Assembly (NCBI GenBank): GCA_030146905.1
Contig: JASLAV010000448.1
Location: 1 to 25,494, forward strand
Direction of reading: 5' to 3'
Origin: Lentzea sp.
GTDB taxonomy: Bacteria > Actinomycetota > Actinomycetes > Mycobacteriales > Pseudonocardiaceae
DNA length: 25,494 nucleotides
Of this stretch, positions 14,516 through 21,787 are shown one piece after another. Under the pieces are notes generated by a model that was not told the DNA's origin, searched no databases, and saw only the letters and a program-made list of their open reading frames with translations. A program made the position numbers and the translations under genes. Position 1 is the stretch's first letter. Every line of letters starts with the position of its first letter.

Positions 14516-14985
14516 CACGTCAGCGTCCGGTCTCGGACCAGCGTCTCGAAGTCCTGCGCTACCAGGCGGTGTTCGTCCAGGTCCCAGCCGAGACTCCCCG
14601 AATGCGACCACACGATCGGCTGCCGCCCGTCATCGCGCCCGGCCCGCGCGTCCAGCAGGTAGAGGCCACCACCACCGTCCCAGGCCAGCGGTATCGCGGC
14701 CGGCATGTACTCGGCGAACTCGTGATCCCGGTAGACGTCGGCCATGCCGGTCCCGAGCCAGCCGAACTCGGCATACCGGTCTGCGGCGGTGCGCGAGCAC
14801 CGGACAACACCCATTTCCAGCATCTCAACGAGAAGGCGCGGCAACTCGAAGGGACCGGGAAGCCCCAAGGCGCTCGCGAGTTTCGCACGTGTCCGGATGA
14901 CGTCCGCCACGCCAGGCGCGGTCTCGTCGAACCTGACCGACTCGAAGCACGACTGCCACCACGGCGACGAAACGCTTGCCATCAT
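14515..14985 (-). CDS. SMI1/KNR4 (SUKH)-like immunity protein, first gene of operon
   Basis: This 156-residue protein has SUKH-type features: LLVEMLEMGVVR and RYAEFGWLGTGMADVY in the first half, then AAIPLAWDGGGGLYLLDAR, QPIVWSHSGSLGWDLDEHRL and a final helix AQDFETLVRDR. The P-L-A-x-D-G-G-G-x-x-x-L-L-D element is the typical central strand-turn of SMI1/KNR4 proteins. Two ATGs (14985 and 14982) are adjacent, preceded by AGGGTGGG. It heads the coupled operon running to 12341. The promoter must lie in the 17 bp before the gene or within the truncated MOSC sequence upstream, so the rearrangement behind that truncation may have changed how the operon is expressed. Confidence 0.72.
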   Translation of the reverse strand: MMASVSSPWWQSCFESVRFDETAPGVADVIRTRAKLASALGLPGPFELPRLLVEMLEMGVVRCSRTAADRYAEFGWLGTGMADVYRDHEFAEYMPAAIPLAWDGGGGLYLLDARAGRDDGRQPIVWSHSGSLGWDLDEHRLVAQDFETLVRDRTLT

Positions 14986-15001
14986 CCCACCCTAGCGACG
15001 G

Positions 15002-15280
15002 CTACCCGCGTGGGAGCATTACGACGTTGCGTCGCGTCACGAGCGGATCCACCGGCCACGGGGCGAGTGACTCGGCGGCGATGAACGTGACGGCGGCGTT
15101 GCGGTGCGCGGGGTGGTTGAAGTACCGGTCGTCGATGATCCCGAGCCCGGCGCGGACCACCACGTGGTCGCGGGAGACGGGCTCGGGATCGGGACGAGGG
15201 CCGTCCGACGGACGGCCCTCGAAGGCGTGCACGGGTGAGACGTGCAATGCCGCGATCTCTACCTCTCGCCGAGCTGCCAC
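15002..15280 (-). pseudogene. 3'-truncated MOSC-domain gene (copy of the gene at 22385)
   Basis: The frame starts at GTG 15280 inside the end of msrA and reads [20 protein letters not shown]. It then runs through the first half of a MOSC domain (GLGIIDDRYFNHPAHRNAAV, TFIAAESLAPWPVDPL). It leaves the homologous sequence near 15016 and stops at 15002. The intact relative at 22385-22882 continues for another 85 residues, including the region with the conserved Cys (PASPC). The product would lack the catalytic half, so this is a broken copy. The immunity operon begins 17 bp beyond its stop. Confidence 0.85.
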
Positions 15281-15282
15281 TC
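15016..15282 (-). repeat. Left arm of a ~265-bp inverted repeat (msrA end + MOSC 5' part)
   Basis: The reverse complement of this segment matches 22383-22648 nearly base for base, with scattered substitutions (about 90 per cent or more identical by eye). The homology covers GAGTGGCAG at the 3' end of msrA, the overlapping MOSC start, a 27-bp internal palindrome (15195-15221) and the MOSC coding region up to AACGTCGT. Confidence 0.85.
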
Positions 15283-15783
15283 GGGCCTCACGTAGTGGCA
15301 CGTGTAGCCGTTGGGATAGCGCTCCAGGTAGTCCTGGTGCTCCGGCTCGGCCTCCCAGAAGTCCGACTCCTGGGTGACCTCGGTGACGACCTTGCCCGGC
15401 CACTTCCCGGAGGCGTCGACGTCCGCGATCGTCTCCTCCGCGACCTTCTTCTGCGCGTCGTCGGTGTAGAAGATCGCCGAGCGGTAGCTGGCGCCGATGT
15501 CGTTGCCCTGGCGGTTGCGGGTCGACGGGTCGTGGATCTGGAAGAAGAACTCCAGGATCTGCCGGTAGCTCAGCTTCTCGGGGTCGAACACGATCTCGAT
15601 CGCCTCGGCGTGGTTGCCGTGGCGGCGGTAGGTCGCGTTCGGCGTGCTGGGGTCGCCGGTGTAGCCGACGCGCGTGGAGACGACGCCGGGGTGGCGGCGG
15701 AACAGGTCCTGCATGCCCCAGAAACAGCCGCCCGCGAGAACAGCCTTCTCCGTCACAGTGGTACTCCTCTGCTCGGTCATCAC
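15259..15783 (-). CDS. msrA: Peptide-methionine (S)-S-oxide reductase MsrA
   Basis: This 174-residue MsrA has the catalytic motif GGCFWG with Cys about residue 20, followed by [30 protein letters not shown] and [14 protein letters not shown]. All are signature stretches of the family. It reduces the S epimer of methionine sulfoxide in oxidised proteins or free methionine, in the cytoplasm. The length is normal for actinobacterial MsrA ending in RPEWQLGER. There are two adjacent ATGs (15783, 15780) and no clear ribosome-binding site. The 3' end overlaps the start of the truncated MOSC gene by 22 nt. The same msrA tail remnant precedes the intact MOSC gene at 22385, so the ancestral order was msrA then MOSC. 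Confidence 0.95.
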   Translation of the reverse strand: MMTEQRSTTVTEKAVLAGGCFWGMQDLFRRHPGVVSTRVGYTGDPSTPNATYRRHGNHAEAIEIVFDPEKLSYRQILEFFFQIHDPSTRNRQGNDIGASYRSAIFYTDDAQKKVAEETIADVDASGKWPGKVVTEVTQESDFWEAEPEHQDYLERYPNGYTCHYVRPEWQLGER

Positions 15784-16385
15784 TCAGGAGAACGTTCGGT
15801 CTGCACCGGATCATCCCCGTGAGGTTGTGACGTATCTATTACGGCACGGTCGACGCCCCTCGGCCACCTCGTCCAGGTAGCGCATGACCACCTGGAGGAG
15901 CACGCTGCGTGACCCCTGAGGGCGGTCTTGGCCGTCAGGACCTCCGCGACTTGCGATAGACGTTACGCAGTGATCGCTCCAGAGGCCGTCAGTGACCCGC
16001 ATTGAGCTGCCCCGGCCGCATCAGGCTCAACTCGCACCCGTGTACGGGTGGGCGAGCGGGGCCGGTACCTCCAGCACGACATTCGCCTCGTGACCCACCT
16101 CAACGGCACGTCCGGCGGGCTTGCCCTCTGCGAGCAACACCTGTACCTGCCTGGGCATCCGGGCGATCACTCTGGTTCTCGCGTCGCAGCGCGAGCAGTT
16201 CGGAGCGCTGCTCGTTCGTGAGCGACAGTCATTTCGCGGCAATGGCCTCGGGCGTGAGGTCGTCATCCGAGCGCCCGCCTGGCTGACGTGTCGCTGGTGA
16301 CGGCGACGTGCGGCTGCTCGCTGCCACCAGTCGAAGTGCGCCCAGATCTGATCAAGCGTCTCGATTTCGTCCTGACGGAAGCCGG
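15784..16385. other. Decayed region upstream of msrA, no intact gene
   Basis: A palindrome GAACGTTC (15790-15797) lies just upstream of msrA. On the minus strand, short protein-like pieces such as LLQVVMRYLDEVAEG (about 15850-15905) and RSELLALRREN (about 16170-16205) are interrupted by stops. No frame is long enough or recognisable, and I take this to be degenerate, possibly IS-derived, sequence. Confidence 0.4.
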
Positions 16386-16500
16386 CTGGAGTGGGTGCAG
16401 GTGTTCACGGGCTTGTCGGTGAAGGTGTTTCGCAAGCTCGTGTGGGTCGTGGCCCGTCGGGGTGGCGAGCAGACCGTCACCGGCGGCCTGCGACACCGAA
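16386..16500 (+). mobile_element. Relic of an IS5-like transposase N-terminus
   Basis: The frame reads RLEWVQVFTGLSVKVFRKLV, then WVVARRGGEQTVTGG. This resembles the start of IS5-type DDE transposases (TGLSxxxFxKLVxxVARRGGEQ). The reading frame loses similarity after about 38 residues and no catalytic domain follows. Confidence 0.45.
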
Positions 16501-16589
16501 CGCTCCGACTCACAGGGGCCAACCCACCAGTTGGGGCGGATCAGCCTCAGCGCCGCTCCCGGTGCTGAGCACGCGACGACACCACTTAC

Positions 16590-16668
16590 GTACCCGCGGA
16601 GTTGGGCGTGCATCTGGTGTGCGACAACCTGTCCACCCACAAGACGCCGGCCATCAAGGCGGTGTCGA
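16590..16668 (+). mobile_element. Relic of an IS630-family transposase
   Basis: The frame reads VPAELGVHLVCDNLSTHKTP, then AIKA, matching the second catalytic-Asp region of IS630 transposases (V-H-L-V-x-D-N-x-x-T-H-K-T-P). Only about 26 codons remain. It abuts the 3' end of the convergent LysR gene at 16670, whose last residues may have been altered by the insertion. Confidence 0.6.
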
Positions 16669-16669
16669 C

Positions 16670-17566
16670 TCAAGACCGAAGCTTCGATCCTGTAGTACTG
16701 GCGGTGCCTCTCGTGCGGATGCGGTGCGCGATCTCCTCCAGCGCGGCGATCTTGGGCGTGTCGTGGTCGGCCGAGTGCCACACGACCCCGAACGCACACC
16801 CCGGGAGGTCTTCCACCGGCAGGTACCGCAGGTCCGGGCGGGGGTAGAGGGTCGCGGCGGCGGCCGGTACGAACGCGATCGCGCGGTTCAGCGAGACCGC
16901 TGACAGCAGTGACTCGAACCGGGACACCTGGTGGTCGGTGTAGCGGACCTGCGACCCGTCCGGGCGTGGGTCGAACGCCCAGTAGTCCCGGCCCGCCCGG
17001 AACGTGTCCGAGGCGAGGCCGACCACCGGGTGGCCGGCGAGGTCGGCGAGGGAAAGGCTTCGCCGCTGGGCCAGCGGGTCGGACGCGGCCACGCACGCGA
17101 GGCGCGGTTCAGTGGTGAGGATCTGCGCGTGCAGGCCCTCCGGGACGGGCAGGTAGACGAAGGCCGCGTCGATCACGTCGTCGGTCAGCATCGCCAGCTG
17201 CTCGGTGAAGTCGTCGGCCACGTGCACGTCGGGGCCGAGCTCGGGATGCCGCTCGCTCACCGCGGCGATCACCTGGCGGGTCGGGGTCAGCGCGCCGAAG
17301 CTCTCGCAGACGCCCAGGCGCAGCTTGCCCTTGCCCGCGATCGCGCGCCGGGCGGCGCCGCGCAACGCGCCGTTCGCGTCCACGACCGCTTTCACGTACG
17401 GCAGCAGCGCCTGCCCGTACTTCGTCAGCTCCACCCGTCTGCTGGTGCGGGTGAACAACTCGAGGCCGAGGCGCTGCTCGAGTGACCGGATCTGCTGGCT
17501 GAGTGCGGGCTGGGTGAGGTAGAGCCGACTGGCGGCCCTGCCGAAGTGGAGCTCCTCCGCCAGCAC
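16670..17566 (-). CDS. LysR-family transcriptional regulator, N-terminally shortened
   Basis: This 298-residue protein has a LysR winged helix-turn-helix at its very start (VLAEELHFGRAASRLYLTQP, then ALSQQIRSLEQRLG). A LysR substrate-binding domain spans about residues 80-285 (GKLRLGVCESFGALTP, AAFVYLPVPEG, DLAGHPVVGLASD). Family members normally have about ten residues (M-x-L-R-x-L-x-x-F-x-x) before A-E-E-L-H-F-G-R-A-A; these are missing, and GTG 17566 is the first plausible start. Upstream, the other gene's reading frame runs into it out of phase, pointing to a deletion at about 17585. DNA binding may be impaired because helix 1 is cut. The C-terminal tail (TRGTASTTGSKLRS) abuts an IS630 relic. 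Confidence 0.75.
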   Translation of the reverse strand: MLAEELHFGRAASRLYLTQPALSQQIRSLEQRLGLELFTRTSRRVELTKYGQALLPYVKAVVDANGALRGAARRAIAGKGKLRLGVCESFGALTPTRQVIAAVSERHPELGPDVHVADDFTEQLAMLTDDVIDAAFVYLPVPEGLHAQILTTEPRLACVAASDPLAQRRSLSLADLAGHPVVGLASDTFRAGRDYWAFDPRPDGSQVRYTDHQVSRFESLLSAVSLNRAIAFVPAAAATLYPRPDLRYLPVEDLPGCAFGVVWHSADHDTPKIAALEEIAHRIRTRGTASTTGSKLRS

Positions 17567-17922
17567 GAGCGCCAGCCGTTGGCCGCGTCGAGGCCGCCGG
17601 TGTGATCGCCGGTCGGTGGTACGAACCCCGGAGGGCTGTGCCCGATGACGTGCTGGCCGTCGTACACGATGACCTCGGCGAGCTTGGCGCCGCGGCGGGC
17701 GTCGAAGAGGTAGTGCACGTTGTGCAAGGTGGCCCGCTTGCCCTCCACGATCAACGGTGTGGGGATCGCGATGTGGAAGTAGTTGACGGCGATCGCGCCA
17801 CCGGTGTGCTGCGGGCCCTCGACCGAGGTCGTGACACCGAAACCCTGGCGGATGAAGCTGTTCGGCGGTCTCTCGATCGAGACGGCGTGTCCTGGAACCC
17901 AGGACGCGAACAATTTGGCCAT
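17425..17922 (-). pseudogene. 3'-truncated gene (DUF6623-like) running out of frame into LysR
   Basis: The ATG at 17922 has a strong ribosome-binding site, GGGAGG, 6 nt upstream. Residues 1 to about 112 look like a real protein: MAKLFASWVPGHAVSIERPP, AVNYFHIAIPTPLIVEGKR, YLFDARRGAKLAEVIVYDG and TGDHTGGLDAAN. This resembles the actinobacterial DUF6623 family, a tentative match. After about 17585 the frame continues as low-quality sequence antiphase to the LysR gene to 17425, so the original C-terminus is lost. A deletion that removed this gene's 3' end and the LysR 5' end is the simplest reading. It lies 44 nt downstream of the small gene at 17967-18296 and may share its operon. Confidence 0.6.
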
Positions 17923-17966
17923 GTTCTTCCTCCCTTGGAAAAATGCCGTCGATCCGGTGATCCCCT

Positions 17967-18296
17967 TCAGCCGCGGCCCAGCAGCGCGACGATCAGCAGG
18001 CCCACCCCGTCCTGCACCGCGGCGAGCACGGCGTCCTTCGCGCCACCGAGCACCGCCTTGCCGAGCGCGGACAACCGGCTCCTGTTCGTCTCGACCTCGG
18101 CCACGACCGCGGCCGGGTCGTTCACCTGACCTTCCGGGCCGACTGCCCCCGTGCGGGTGAGGTGTTCGATGAACGCGCGCAGCTCGGTGATCGCGGCGTC
18201 GACGTCCGCGCTGGTCGTGCCCGCCGAGTTGTGGACGGTCATCTCGCTCCTGGACCCGGTCTGCTTGTACTGGCTGCCGTGCACGGTGTCGCCCAT
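17967..18296 (-). CDS. Small protein with N-terminal QxKQTGS motif, unknown function
   Basis: This 109-residue protein has ATG 18296 preceded by GGGGGA (about 6 nt spacing). Residues 2-23 (GDTVHGSQYKQTGSRSEMT, then VHN) closely match the last 22 residues of the upstream DUF6232-like protein. A helical middle (DAAITELRAFIEHLTRTG) and a C-terminal amphipathic/hydrophobic helix (KDAVLAAVQDGVGLLIVALL) follow. It lies 17 nt downstream of that gene, co-directional. The glycine- and glutamine-rich repeat is reminiscent of short amyloid-like interaction motifs used to couple bacterial receptors with membrane effectors. That is a suggestion only. The function is unknown. Confidence 0.68.
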   Translation of the reverse strand: MGDTVHGSQYKQTGSRSEMTVHNSAGTTSADVDAAITELRAFIEHLTRTGAVGPEGQVNDPAAVVAEVETNRSRLSALGKAVLGGAKDAVLAAVQDGVGLLIVALLGRG

Positions 18297-18313
18297 GTCG
18301 CTTCCCCCGCTGG

Positions 18314-18859
18314 TCAGTTGTTGATGGTCATCCGGCTGCCGGACCCGGTCTGCTTCGTCTGGTTCCCGAAGACCAGGTCTCCGTGGACCTGCACGACGTG
18401 CTCGCGGGTGGGCGGTTTCTCGATGGCGCTGACGATCTCCGCCTCGATGCGGTGCAGTTCGGCGACGTCGGTGCCGGACAGCGCTGTGTACTGCGTGCCC
18501 GACGCCTCCAGCAACAGCGCGTAGTGCTTGCGGCGCACCAGAAGCCGGTACAGGAACAACAGCACCAGGTAGGTGGCTCGCACACCGAACAGCGCCATCG
18601 CGCCCGTCAGGAGCTGGGTGGTCAGCTCGCGGCCGCCGGCGTCGAACGCGGGCACCAGCACCACGATCGCCCCGGCCACCAGCCCGAACAGCACCGCCAG
18701 CACGGCGATCGCCTTCACCGGGTGCGAGGTGGCCTGTTTGCCACCCCACCTGACCTCTAGTGTCTGCACCCTGGAGATGTTCGCCAGCGGGTACACCTGA
18801 TGCCCGATCCTGACCGTCCGCGGAGTGATCCGGATTTCGGCGACCTTGTCCCGTGCCAT
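18314..18859 (-). CDS. DUF6232-like two-helix membrane protein with C-terminal QxKQTGS motif
   Basis: This 181-residue protein has an N-terminal beta-rich cytoplasmic part (EIRITPRTVRIGHQVYPLAN, then ISRVQTLEVRW). Two membrane helices follow (AIAVLAVLFGLVAGAIVVLV, about 56-75; GAMALFGVRATYLVLLFLY, about 90-108), then a cytoplasmic region RKHYALLLEASGTQYTALSG with helix AELHRIEAEIVSAIE. The I-T-x-x-x-V-x-I-G-x-x-x-Y-P-L-x-N-I opening and the TM layout fit DUF6232. The last 22 residues (GDLVFGNQTKQTGSGSRMT, then INN) repeat in the next protein's N-terminus. The start ATG 18859 is the only one giving this domain. The gene is divergent from the histidine kinase gene at 18987, with 127 bp between. 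Confidence 0.75.
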   Translation of the reverse strand: MARDKVAEIRITPRTVRIGHQVYPLANISRVQTLEVRWGGKQATSHPVKAIAVLAVLFGLVAGAIVVLVPAFDAGGRELTTQLLTGAMALFGVRATYLVLLFLYRLLVRRKHYALLLEASGTQYTALSGTDVAELHRIEAEIVSAIEKPPTREHVVQVHGDLVFGNQTKQTGSGSRMTINN

Positions 18860-18986
18860 GTCCTCGACGCTAGGAGCGCCGCCCTGCCAGGACATCGGGG
18901 CCTGCACTGAGAAACAGGATTCGCTGTCACACATCCGGCCGGTCGGACGACTACACCGGTGCGGGGAGGTTTTCCGGGGAGGCGCG

Positions 18987-20729
18987 GTGGAACTGGTGGG
19001 CGGGGCACCGTCGCGCACCCGGCTCCGCCCTGCGCCCCTGATCGGGACACTCGCCGCTGTCGGCGTCTGCTGGGGTGCGCTGGTGCTGGTGGTGACCGCG
19101 TCCGGGCAGCACGAGACGTCGACCGGAACCGCGTTCTCCGGCGCGGTGGGCGGGGTCTACCTGGTGGCCGGGGTCATCGCGGCCCACCGCAGGCCGGAGG
19201 TGCCGGTCGTCCGGATCGGTCTGCTGATGGTGCTGATCGGGATCGCCTGGTTCGCCGAGGACGTGCAGATCTCGGTGGATCCGGTGGTGCACACCGCGGG
19301 TCTGCTGCTGCGGTCGGCCTCCGCCGGTTTTCTGGTGCACCTGCTGCTCTCCTATCCCGACGGCGTGCTGCGCACCGGGGCGGACCGGGTGCTCACCTGG
19401 ACCTGCTACGGCGTGGTGTTCGGGCTCGTTCCGCTGAGCACGCTGGCCCTGGACACGGTGACGAGGAACCTGTTGCTGCTGTGGCCGCTGCCGTACTCGA
19501 CGGTCGTCAGGGTCGTGGACGGGGTCCAGTTCGTGCTGGGGCTGGCGGTGACGGCGGTGCTGGTGCGGCGCTGGGTGACGTCCAGCAGGCCTGCCAGGCG
19601 AGTGCTCGCGCCGGTGTTCGCCGTCGGGTTGTTCGGCGGGTCGGCATCGGTGCTGGACGCGTTGCTCGGCACCGGGATCTCGTGGCACCACGACGTGCTG
19701 GTGGGCATGACCCGTGCGGCGATGCTGGCACTGCCGCTGGCGTTCCTCAGCGGTGTCTGGCGCGTCCGGCTGGGACGGACGTCGGTGGCCAACCTGCTGG
19801 CCAGGATGCCGGGGTCGCCGCCGGGGCGGTTGCGCGAGCTGCTCGCGGAGGCGCTGGGCGACCCGTCGTTGCAGGTCGGCTACCACCGGCCGGAGCACGG
19901 CGACTACGTCGACGCCGAGGGGCGGCCGGTGTCGCTGGACCCCGCGTTCACCCCGGTGGACCGGGGCGGACGGCGGGTGGCGGTGCTGGTGCACGACCCG
20001 GCGCTGAAGGACGACCACCACGTGCTGCTCGCCGTCGCCTCCGCCGCGGCACTCGAACTGGACAACCAGCGCCTGGCGGCGGAAGTCCGCGCCCAGCTCG
20101 CCGAGGTCAAGGCCTCCAGGGCCCGCATCGTGGCCGCGGGCGACGACCAGCGCAGGCGAGTGGAACGGGACCTGCACGACGGCGCGCAGCAGCGGCTGGT
20201 CACCGCCGCGCTCACCCTGCGCCTGGCCAGGCAGCGGCTGGTCACCGGTGCCGACGCCGAACTGGACGAGCTGCTGCGACGCAGTGCGGACAGCCTGGAG
20301 GAGGCGCTCGCCGAGCTGCGCGAGCTGGCTCGCGGCATCCACCCCTCGGTGCTGACGGACCTCGGGCTGAAACCGGCGTTGCGCGCGCTCGCCGCCCGCT
20401 CACCCCAACCGGTCGAGCTGGTCGAGACCGACCTGCCGCACCTGCCGGACCTGGTCGCGGCGACCGCGTACTACGTGGCGGCGGAATCGGTGACGAACGC
20501 GCTCAAGCACGCGGCCGCCGATCACATCCGCATCGAGGCCGACGTCCGCCACGGAGTGTTGCGGCTGGCCGTCGCCGACGACGGGACCGGTGGCGCCGAC
20601 CCCGCTCGCGGCACCGGGCTGACCGGTCTGCGCGACCGGGTGTCCGCTGTCGGCGGGACGCTGACGGTGCGCGGTGAACCCGGTGCCGGCACCTCGGTCA
20701 CCGCTCTGCTCCCGCTGGAGGCGTCATGA
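18987..20729 (+). CDS. Sensor histidine kinase (NarL-type partner, HisKA_3)
   Basis: This 580-residue membrane kinase has a GTG 18987 start preceded by GGGGAGG (18976-18982, 4 nt spacing). The N-terminal half has seven or eight hydrophobic helices (e.g. LIGTLAAVGVCWGALVLVV, VRIGLLMVLIGIAWFAED, VLAPVFAVGLFGGS) and no large extracellular domain. The cytoplasmic part holds a HisKA_3 dimerisation domain with ERDLHDGAQQRL (phospho-His about 397) and a HATPase_c domain with AAESVTNALKHA (N box), VADDGTGGAD and RGTGLTGLRDRV. It autophosphorylates and passes phosphate to the response regulator encoded next, whose ATG overlaps its stop by 4 nt. The signal is unknown; the many helices suggest sensing within or near the membrane. 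Confidence 0.93.
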   Translation: MELVGGAPSRTRLRPAPLIGTLAAVGVCWGALVLVVTASGQHETSTGTAFSGAVGGVYLVAGVIAAHRRPEVPVVRIGLLMVLIGIAWFAEDVQISVDPVVHTAGLLLRSASAGFLVHLLLSYPDGVLRTGADRVLTWTCYGVVFGLVPLSTLALDTVTRNLLLLWPLPYSTVVRVVDGVQFVLGLAVTAVLVRRWVTSSRPARRVLAPVFAVGLFGGSASVLDALLGTGISWHHDVLVGMTRAAMLALPLAFLSGVWRVRLGRTSVANLLARMPGSPPGRLRELLAEALGDPSLQVGYHRPEHGDYVDAEGRPVSLDPAFTPVDRGGRRVAVLVHDPALKDDHHVLLAVASAAALELDNQRLAAEVRAQLAEVKASRARIVAAGDDQRRRVERDLHDGAQQRLVTAALTLRLARQRLVTGADAELDELLRRSADSLEEALAELRELARGIHPSVLTDLGLKPALRALAARSPQPVELVETDLPHLPDLVAATAYYVAAESVTNALKHAAADHIRIEADVRHGVLRLAVADDGTGGADPARGTGLTGLRDRVSAVGGTLTVRGEPGAGTSVTALLPLEAS

Positions 20730-21388
20730 CCGCGGTGTCCGGCCTGGGTGTGGTCATCGCCGACGACGCGCGGCTGTTCCGCAGCGCTCTCGCCGAGCTG
20801 CTGACGAACGCGGGCTGCCGCATCCTCGCCGAGGTCGGCGACCCGGACGCGTTGCTCGCCGCGGTCGAGGCGACCGAACCGGACCTCGCGGTGGTCGACA
20901 TCAGGATGCCGCCACGGCACCACCTCGAAGGCCTGCACGCCGCCGTGCGCATCCGGACGAGCAGACCGTCGGTCGGAGTGCTGCTGCTGTCGCAGTACCT
21001 GGAGGTCTCGCACCTGACCGAACTGGTCGGCGACGTCACCCGCGGCGTCGGGTACCTGCTCAAGGACCGGGCGTCCGGCGGCGACTTCATCAACGCGGTG
21101 CACCGCGTCGCGGCCGGCGGCTGCGCGTTCGACCCGGACGTGGTCTCGGCGAAGCTGGCCGGTCCGCGGCGACGCGACCTGCTCGACGGGCTGACCGCGC
21201 GTGAGCTGGAGGTGCTGGCCCTGATGGCGCAGGGCAAGTCGAACCAGGCGATCGCCGGTGAGCTGAGCCTCACCGGCAAGACGGTGGAGACCCACGTGCG
21301 CAACATCTTCCAGCGCCTCGCCCTGCCCATCGAGTCCGGTCTCCACCGCCGGGTGCTCGCCGTGCTCGCCTACCTGAGGTCACGCTGA
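20726..21388 (+). CDS. NarL/LuxR-family response regulator
   Basis: This 220-residue regulator has an N-terminal receiver domain with acidic pair IADDA (12-13), phospho-acceptor Asp about 58 (VVDIRMPP), and conserved Lys in YLLKDR. A C-terminal LuxR helix-turn-helix follows: GLTARELEVLALMAQGKSNQ, SLTGKTVETHVRNIF. The ATG overlaps the kinase stop (ATGA, 20726-20729), so the pair is translationally coupled and forms a cognate two-component system. Its 3' end overlaps the convergent receiver gene by 9 bp. Targets are not evident; the divergent DUF6232-like operon and the kinase promoter are candidates. Confidence 0.94.
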   Translation: MTAVSGLGVVIADDARLFRSALAELLTNAGCRILAEVGDPDALLAAVEATEPDLAVVDIRMPPRHHLEGLHAAVRIRTSRPSVGVLLLSQYLEVSHLTELVGDVTRGVGYLLKDRASGGDFINAVHRVAAGGCAFDPDVVSAKLAGPRRRDLLDGLTARELEVLALMAQGKSNQAIAGELSLTGKTVETHVRNIFQRLALPIESGLHRRVLAVLAYLRSR

Positions 21389-21787
21389 CCCGGTCCTCCC
21401 GGCGAGGACGGCGGCCAGCGCTTCCGCGGACAGCTGGGACTTGGGGAGGAACCCGACGGCGGGGGAGCGGCGCACGGCGTCCTCGTACTGACCGGCCTCG
21501 CGCACCGAGCAGAACACGATCGCGGCGCGCGGCACCACCGCCTGCAGCTCGGCGCAGGCGCTGATCCCGTCGCCGTCGGGCAGCCCGATGTCCAGCAGCA
21601 CCACGTCCGGCCGGGTGGTGGCCGCGCTGCGCAGCGCCGCGGCGATGGACCCGGCCTCGCCGACCACCGTGAAGCGCCCCGCCTGCTCCAGCAGCGCTCT
21701 GGCCACAGCCCGGAACGACGCGTTGTCGTCCACGATCAGCACGTCGTCCACCGCACCGAGCATGACCGGCCGGTGCCGGACCCGCAT
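21380..21787 (-). CDS. Single-domain response regulator (receiver only)
   Basis: This 135-residue protein is a receiver domain alone: VLIVDDNASFRAVARALLEQ, phospho-acceptor Asp about 66 (DVVLLDIGLPDGDG), Ser in IVFCSVREAGQYED and Lys in VGFLPKSQLSAEAL. No output domain follows. It is convergent with, and overlaps by 9 bp, the LuxR-type regulator gene. The start could be ATG 21787 (AGGGG about 9 nt upstream) or ATG 21763 (MLGAVDDVLIVDD), the latter more typical of receiver length. It might act as a phosphate sink or binding partner for the nearby kinase; this is inferred from proximity only. Confidence 0.88.
   Translation of the reverse strand: MRVRHRPVMLGAVDDVLIVDDNASFRAVARALLEQAGRFTVVGEAGSIAAALRSAATTRPDVVLLDIGLPDGDGISACAELQAVVPRAAIVFCSVREAGQYEDAVRRSPAVGFLPKSQLSAEALAAVLAGRTGSA

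Noticed and set aside
18951..20342. 463-codon open frame antisense to the histidine kinase
   Set aside because: It is a shadow frame, His/Arg/Gln-rich, with no homology features; the plus-strand kinase has complete motifs.
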